Shown here one piece after another: positions 58,226 to 64,000 of a stretch of 64,000 nucleotides of DNA. A program made the position numbers and the translations under genes. How positions within the stretch are numbered: position 1 is the first letter of the stretch; every line of letters begins with the position of its first letter. This DNA is from Lutraria lutraria. Lineage: Eukaryota > Mollusca > Bivalvia > Venerida > Mactridae. The stretch is taken from positions 32,322,194 through 32,386,193 of the forward strand of contig OZ026846.1 in assembly GCA_964023205.1 (NCBI GenBank), written 5' to 3'. The notes below the pieces were generated by a model. That model saw only the letters and a program-made list of their open reading frames with translations, was not told the origin of the DNA and made no database searches.

Positions 58226-61200
58226 TTACGAAATTCTGTGACTCATGCACTCGCGTAATTTCTTTATTTCTTCAGTGAGCTCTTTGATTGTACGCATCTT
58301 CTCTTCCGTCTTACGTTGTTTAGCGAGTTCACGCTTTCTCTCTCTGGCAGCCTTGTCATGCTGGACTGAAATTTGACAACCAGAGATTTGAGAATTAAAG
58401 GTCTAACTTATTATTTCGTGTACAATAAAGACGCAAAACCTTTTCCCAACTTTTTCATGATAAATTTATAATTTTATATGTATCTATGCATGTAAATTCA
58501 GAGACGTCATCCGTATCTACGACACCATTTTGCATTTGTGAAATTCAATATATTTCAATAAAAAAATGCGAATTTTAAACATTGTAAATTTTAATAATAT
58601 TTAATCGGAAAGTTAATAGTAAATTTGCAGCTTTCCTCATCAATAGCTTTCCACGCAAGGCTTGAGAATTGATTTCTAAAACCAAGACCTAGGAATCGGA
58701 GCGGGGGGAGGGGGGGGGGCTAGTCCCCATTTTTTCGGTTGCAATGGTAATTAAAGGGGCTTTAGCTGATTCTTTCCCCGTTGTCAGAAAAAAATCTAGA
58801 ATTAGTCACCGAATCTCAAATTGTCTCCTACGGGCCTGAAAGCTTTTCAATTATCTGGCTTGAATTCAGCCAGTGACAATACGTTCTTAGGCTTTTAAAT
58901 TCGATCTGGTTATAATCCATACCTTATCATACTGACATTTTTCATTCACAAATATACTTACAGGCGTTAGCACACATTCTTGTTTTTTTAACCAACTAGA
59001 TTGAATTTGTGAAGCAAGCCAAAATGTTCAAAGACCCCACCATAACACAATTGAATTGAATCAACACCACTTATTATCAATGAAACAAATTTACAAGATC
59101 AGTTTAACAAAACCGAAACTACAATATGTATAGTACAAATTTACTTCAAAATGACTAAAATGATTAAAACTTACCATACATTTCGCTGTCCGTAGCATCA
59201 TTCGTCAGCATAAAGTTTAAAACTGTTTTGAAATTTTCTTCACCATTTCCTCGCGCCTTGACACTCAAACCATAGTCTCCAGTCTTGTTCACTTCTATGA
59301 GAACCGTCAGTTTTCCGATGTCTTTGTCCACATACGCTTCTGCAAGGATATTATAAATACAACAATTCGCATCTCATTGTTTCAGCATAAAAGATGTGCG
59401 TTGAAGGAAAATTGCTACACATGTCATTCAGATAAACTATAAGATATTAATTCCTACAGAAATTTCTCTTTCAATTACACCAAATAACTGTAAAACGGCA
59501 AAAGTGTGTTCCTTTCGTTATTTAACTTCGCTGCAAGCCATTTTGAGTAAAGTGCGAGTGACGTATCAAGCGATCTTATTGGTCGGACGTGTGTGTACAA
59601 TAGACTGTTCATTTCATGTCGAAATTCGGTAGAAATAAATATCTTATAGTTTAATAAATTGTTTATCTGAATGACATGTGTAGCAATGTTCCTTCAGCGC
59701 ATATCTTTTGTGCTGAAACAACGAGATGCGATGTTCCACATTGTTTGGTATATAGACATATAGTTGGCTTTTTACCTTGATAGTATATATAAGATCAGTG
59801 ACGGGAATTATTTTGTTGCATCGTTTGTGGACCAAACACTGATACTGCCACCTGTGACGGCAATGTTAATTCGAAAATGACACCTACTGTGTTTTAATGT
59901 ATCTTGGATGTCAGGCCAAATCAAGTTTCACCAATTTATAGATATAAAAACTACACCATAATTATATACTAAAATAAACCAACCCACTGTATAAAGTGCA
60001 TTGCAAGTAATTTCAGTTAAATATTACTTTTGGTTAGTCTTCTATAAACCAACATCGCACGTAATTTGCAAATTTTTGAACAACTATAACTACTCTGTAT
60101 ATAGGAATATATTACAACAAGCAGCCTTATAAATATATAATGTAGAGAGCTGTGTCTCAGATAACGTCCTCAGTTCGTTAGATACTTGACTTTAAAGAAA
60201 TTCCGTACCCCAAAACCCACTGTTTATTACGCAATACGCCATAGATAAAAAAATAAAAACAAGTATCAGAATTCTGAGGCACAGTTCCCTAGATTAACAT
60301 TTCCGCTTAAAAATACCGAAACCCGCTTTGAAATCCGTCATCAAATAATACGGCAATGTTAATTCGAAAACGACACCTACTGTGTTTTTTAAGCTGAACA
60401 ATTAACAATTAAAGTGTCGGATCATCATCGTCTCATGAAATCAACGAATTTGACGCACCCCATTCAATTTTGATAGCCAATCAAAATCGCTTATGTTTAC
60501 GGTTCAATAATTGAAACCATGCCCAGGTTTGATATCTAATAAGAGATTTTATAACAATTGTTGTCATTAATGAATTTATAGTATCATATCGTACCAATAC
60601 AACATTACGTTAGAGATGTTTAACGCTGATAAGGAAAAGTCGAAAAAAGGGGTGCAGTATTTATCGCAATATAACACCATTTTTGAGCGTTCGGCTAGAA
60701 TTTTTTCTTGCTTGGTATAAAAGTAAGATATTTAATCTTTGTAAATAACGTAAAATACAATTTTACGTTATTTCAGCGATTTTAACCAAGCCAGATACGT
60801 TTAGCTGAGCAATTAACAATTAAAGTGAAAGAGTATGACATCGGGCAAACATACGACTGACCTGGGTATTGGTAGATATAAATAAATACCTGTACGTGCT
60901 CCAGTTGTATCACCAACAATATTAGAAGTATATTCCATCTCATCAACCACATCACTGTCAATTTGGAAATCTAACATTCCTGTCTCTTCTATGGCATCAC
61001 TTGCTAGTGAAAACTCCTCTTCGTTTGGTTTTAATACAACTACTGGCGATTTCACTGATGGACTTTTTAGACCTGCTTTTCTTGCTTCGTTTCCGAAGCC
61101 ATATCCTTCTATACCTACATCAAGTGGCACTTTCTTGCAATGCTTGCACGCTTCTTCGCAGACTATTTGAAACTCTGCGCAACTCATGTTTGTAACTATA

Positions 61201-63193
61201 TCCTCTGCTATTACAAGGAGCTCGAGAGAATAAACACCTTCAACCGGAAGGCTTACTTTAACCGTGTACATCTCAATAGAAGCTACAACCATCACCAATT
61301 GACTCATTTCATTCCATTGTACCTTTGATTTGTCTCCTTCCAGAAGAGACAATGTGTATGAAATTTCCAAACATTTCATCATGGATTTGTCTGCTGTAAA
61401 TGTTATGATACATTGTCCTTTCTCGGACTTCAACACACTAGACTGATCTGTGAGAAGTTGTAAACCCGCTTGGAAGTATCCTTGCTGAAGGAAAGGCAAC
61501 ATTAAGAAATCGTGCACACAGTCAACTGGCTTATTGATTAACTGCCAGTCTGGGTCGTCAGGATAACAATGGTGAATGAAAATATCTGGGTTTGTACAAA
61601 ACCAGAAATCATTAAAGGCATTCAAGTGTATTCCTGTGCTTTGATTTGGAGAGATCATTTCCAATCTACCGTCTACCTCTATTATCTCGCCACTCTGTAC
61701 AAAGCCGTAAGTAGAGCTGATTGCCCATTGAGGATGAACCAGATGCCAGTTGCTGTCTGATTTGATCGCACACCAAGATCCTTTCACGAGGCAATCTTTA
61801 CTTAAATCACCGGGTTTATAGCTACCTGTTTTACCTAGTCCTTCAATTACTTTACATTCTATGTTCGCTTTTCTGAAAAAAAAATCATATGGCAACATTG
61901 TTTGTATTGAATATATATTAAGGTATTTCGAAGTTATGAAAGTTGTTGGAACTCAATAATAAGTAAATTTGACAGCGGAAACTACGCACGTTTGTAACTG
62001 GTAATATCAGGTTTCATGTTGTTTGTAGTGAAAGATCGAGATCATATAAAAATACACATAATTAAGGATAATTTGTGAAAAAAAACTCTAAGCTAATGTT
62101 AAGTGGCGTTAATCTTGGCATTTTGTGCTCATCATTATTGTTTATATTACTTACATTTAGTATTTCTAAAATAATATTAATAACTTGTTAAATATCATTG
62201 CAAACGCCTATTCATTCAATAAAGAATTAATTACAGTAAAGTTGCAACTGAATGTTTATTGTCAAGATTGCTCACGCGAGTATAATTTCTCCGCGCCTTG
62301 TCCATTCGGGTTGTCAAAGTTGAGGCAAATGAGGTCGGATAGTATATTTTTAGTTTTGACAATCATTGTTCTAAGTCCGTATTCTATAAATTTTGTGATT
62401 TTCTTCTCTTTTTTTTGATCGCGGACTGCATACTAAAATTACATTCTACTTTTTATGCAATCGTAATTTAGAGCGAATTTTAGCAGCCAGTTATTCTGAA
62501 ATGTAATGTTCATTATGTTTGACAAACGAACGAATAGCAAAGTGAAATTGAGCAGGAACCTGATTTCTTTAACATAAATATTCATTTTTTATTTATGTTT
62601 GGGTTGAATTAATGCCATGTGTTCACTGTTAAGTTTTAGCAGTACCTAGTTCTTCTATTCGAATAATCCCACTTCCCGTAAACAATACGGGGTCTATGTT
62701 GCCGATTTATCACCTTTCCCTACAGCGAGGGTGAGTACATTAAAACCTGTCAACAAAGGCCTTGGGAAAGACATTATGTGACCTTTATTAACAGGTGGCC
62801 CTTATTTAAAGGTATTCTGCTCTAAATAATCAATGAGTTTTTGAAAGAGTGGCCTTTATTCGCAGGCTTGCCTTTATTCGGAAGTGGTCGATAACACAGG
62901 TTTGATTGTTCATATTTACCCGACAAATATACCAGTAAGCTTACTTCATAGTTCATCTCAGTTATCTGATTTCTGACTTACTGACAAAGTAGACGAAATC
63001 CGTGAATAGGTTGTCCAGACATAACCATCCAGAGATCATTGGCCACTTTACTACAGCGATAGGTTCTTGCCTCACACTGGATGATAAGGAACGCTCGTGC
63101 TAGCAGTATGCTTCTGTGTGCTTGTTTGTGGTCTATCGTCGCCTCCAAAAGCTGAACTAAATCATCAGTTGACTTCATATTGAGTATATCCAC
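58226..63193 (-). CDS. Kyphoscoliosis-peptidase/hillarin-type transglutaminase-like protein, 3' part; probable pseudoenzyme
   Basis: Four exons join in frame: 63193-62982, 61872-60890, 59339-59175, 58365-58226 (TAA), giving 499 residues from the first visible codon. TATTATAG precedes 63193, so this is probably an internal exon with more exons upstream; if not, ATG 63178 (MKSTDDLVQ) is the start. The order is a helical RAFLIIQCEARTY segment, the transglutaminase-like core (IECKVIEGLGKTGSYKPGD, GSWCAIKSDSNWHLVHPQWA), the family-typical WFCTNPDIFIHH...DDPDWQLINKP, an Ig-like region, and a C-terminal Lys/Glu-rich coiled coil (about residues 455-490). In active family members a Cys, a His and an Asp lie at positions aligned here to Ser (SGQPIHGF), Gly (GSWCA) and His (LVHPQW). 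Catalysis is therefore unlikely and a cytoskeletal scaffold role is my inference, as in hillarin/KY proteins of muscle and septin networks. Confidence 0.8.
58702..58720 (+). repeat. G-run (possible G-quadruplex)
   Basis: CGGGGGGAGGGGGGGGGGC in an otherwise AT-rich intron of the KY-like gene. On the transcribed RNA (minus) it is a C run. Confidence 0.6.
59367..59731. repeat. Inverted repeat, about 82- and 93-bp arms
   Basis: 59367-59448 and 59639-59731 are reverse complements over most of their length (core CTACACATGTCATTCAGATA exact), with a short insertion in the second arm. The repeat starts about 27 bp from the exon acceptor at 59340. Probably a MITE. Confidence 0.75.
59858..60388. repeat. 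Pair of 38-39-bp direct repeats
   Basis: CGGCAATGTTAATTCGAAAA followed by (T/C)GACACCTACTGTGTTTT occurs at 59858-59895 and 60351-60388, one mismatch. A second pair, GCAATTAACAATTAAAGTG-like, lies at 60391-60416 and 60803-60827. Confidence 0.7.
62736..62910 (+). mobile_element. MITE family A in the KY-like gene intron
   Basis: Decayed left end TACATTAAAACCTGTC, right end CACAGGTTTGATTGT; inside are GGAAAGACATTATGTGACC, GGCCTTTATTCGCAGG and CCTTTATTCGGAAGTGG, as in the other copies. Confidence 0.7.
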
Positions 63194-63292
63194 CTATAAT
63201 ACATTAACGCTTCGTCTAGAAAGAATGCATGGACAGAAGTTTACGCGATCTTCGTTTACATTGGATTTAATCGCCTTTTATGAAGTATTTTT

Positions 63293-63356
63293 ACGTGGTT
63301 CAGTGGTCAGTAAGCTGGTGGGTGATCCGGGTTCGAATTCTGGTCTAGGCACGTCA
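63293..63356 (+). mobile_element. tRNA-like sequence, probably a SINE head
   Basis: TGGTTCAGTGG (A box) and GGGTTCGAATTC (B box) stand at tRNA spacing. The acceptor ends do not pair and the anticodon arm is unclear, so a tRNA-derived SINE or pseudo-tRNA is the better reading. Confidence 0.5.
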
Positions 63357-63451
63357 TACCCTCTTATAAGAATTTGACAAAAATGTCTAAGTTAAGTTAG
63401 TACTGTTAGAATACTGTCCAGGAATACTGGTTAGAAGAACCAGCTGCAGTA

Positions 63452-63662
63452 TACTGTGGAATCATTAATTTTCGTTGGGGATTTAATTTCGTGGATTTCG
63501 TGGGTCGGCTCATCCACGAAATTAAATCTCCACGAATGTAAATGCAGAGGACAGGCTTTTTTCTTTGAAAATCAAAATCCACGAATTTATGTCCCCACGA
63601 AATAGCCATTATAGTAAAAACCACGAAAATTGAGCCAAACGAAAATAAATGAAAATACAGTA
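63452..63662 (+). mobile_element. MITE family C, young copy
   Basis: Starts TACTGTGGAATCATTAATTT, ends AAATACAGTA; the CGTTGGGGATTTAATTTCGTGG and CCACGAA blocks are inverted inside. CG sites are preserved, unlike the copy at 23509. Confidence 0.75.
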
Positions 63663-64000
63663 TAACTAAAACACGAGTATCTTTGAAAAGAAAACGACGT
63701 TAATCCCACTGAAACAAAATGAATCAGTGTTGTACTAATAGTATACTTGTAATAAACGTGTAAACGAACTTAGTGCTCACGTTTGCTCATGTATTCTGTC
63801 TTGTTTGTTTTAATGGCCATGCATGTAATATCTATGATCCAAATGTGACGTACAAACATGTTCCCGGTCCCCGTTCAGAACCTGAGGCCATTCAATAAAC
63901 CTATTCTCTATCAGCGATGGCAACGTTATAACGATCGGTACCAATTCTATTAGAATCAAGGGAAGCAACAAAGATAGAAGAAACATGTATTGAAATAGTT
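63663..64000. other. Window end, no gene recognised
   Basis: AT-rich. Could be intron of the KY-like gene, whose 5' exons were not found, or upstream DNA. Confidence 0.35.

Noticed and set aside
63293..63356. Functional tRNA gene
   Set aside because: A and B boxes are present but the acceptor stem does not pair and the anticodon loop is unclear; better read as a SINE head.

Overview
This window is animal nuclear DNA, most likely from a bivalve mollusc. The genes have spliceosomal introns with GT-AG borders, AT-rich non-coding DNA and conserved metazoan protein families. Also present are an orphan TRIM-type beta-propeller, tRNA-derived SINEs with the GCAACGTTAAACCC-type end familiar from molluscs, and many short inverted-repeat elements. 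The species assignment is inference; no search was run.

Layout. (1) 1-7987, plus strand: apoptosis inhibitor 5 (API5), exons 2-12; exon 1 lies upstream of the window. (2) 12585-27140, minus strand: a complete 13-exon tectonic gene (tectonic-1-like, ciliary transition zone), convergent with API5. Its predicted product is 717 residues and its introns are full of small transposons. (3) 28340-31316: a 5'-truncated, frameshifted non-LTR retrotransposon (endonuclease C-terminus plus reverse transcriptase). (4) 30302-50404: four nearly identical head-to-tail copies of a 5,026-bp unit. The unit begins inside the retrotransposon RT gene, so three extra RT C-terminal fragments appear downstream. (5) 51707-52597, plus: a one-exon beta-propeller protein resembling the C-terminal part of mollusc TRIM proteins but without RING/B-box. 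(6) 53432-54132: an older, decayed relative of the same retrotransposon. (7) 55737-57632, plus: a one-exon 631-residue protein with a C-terminal C2-like domain. (8) 58226-63193, minus: the 3' part of a kyphoscoliosis-peptidase/hillarin-type transglutaminase-like gene whose catalytic residues appear to be lost.

The genes do not form a functional unit; this is an ordinary eukaryotic neighbourhood. The most unusual structure is the 20-kb tandem array, whose three internal junctions are identical and share a substitution. That points to one founding duplication followed by recent amplification, or to an assembly artefact. Beyond the array, at least six families of short inverted-repeat (MITE-like) elements recur across the window, with one clear nested insertion. 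Gene coordinates were assembled by hand from splice sites and reading-frame continuity. Several apparent ORF starts are GTG or TTG and were replaced by the first supported ATG.
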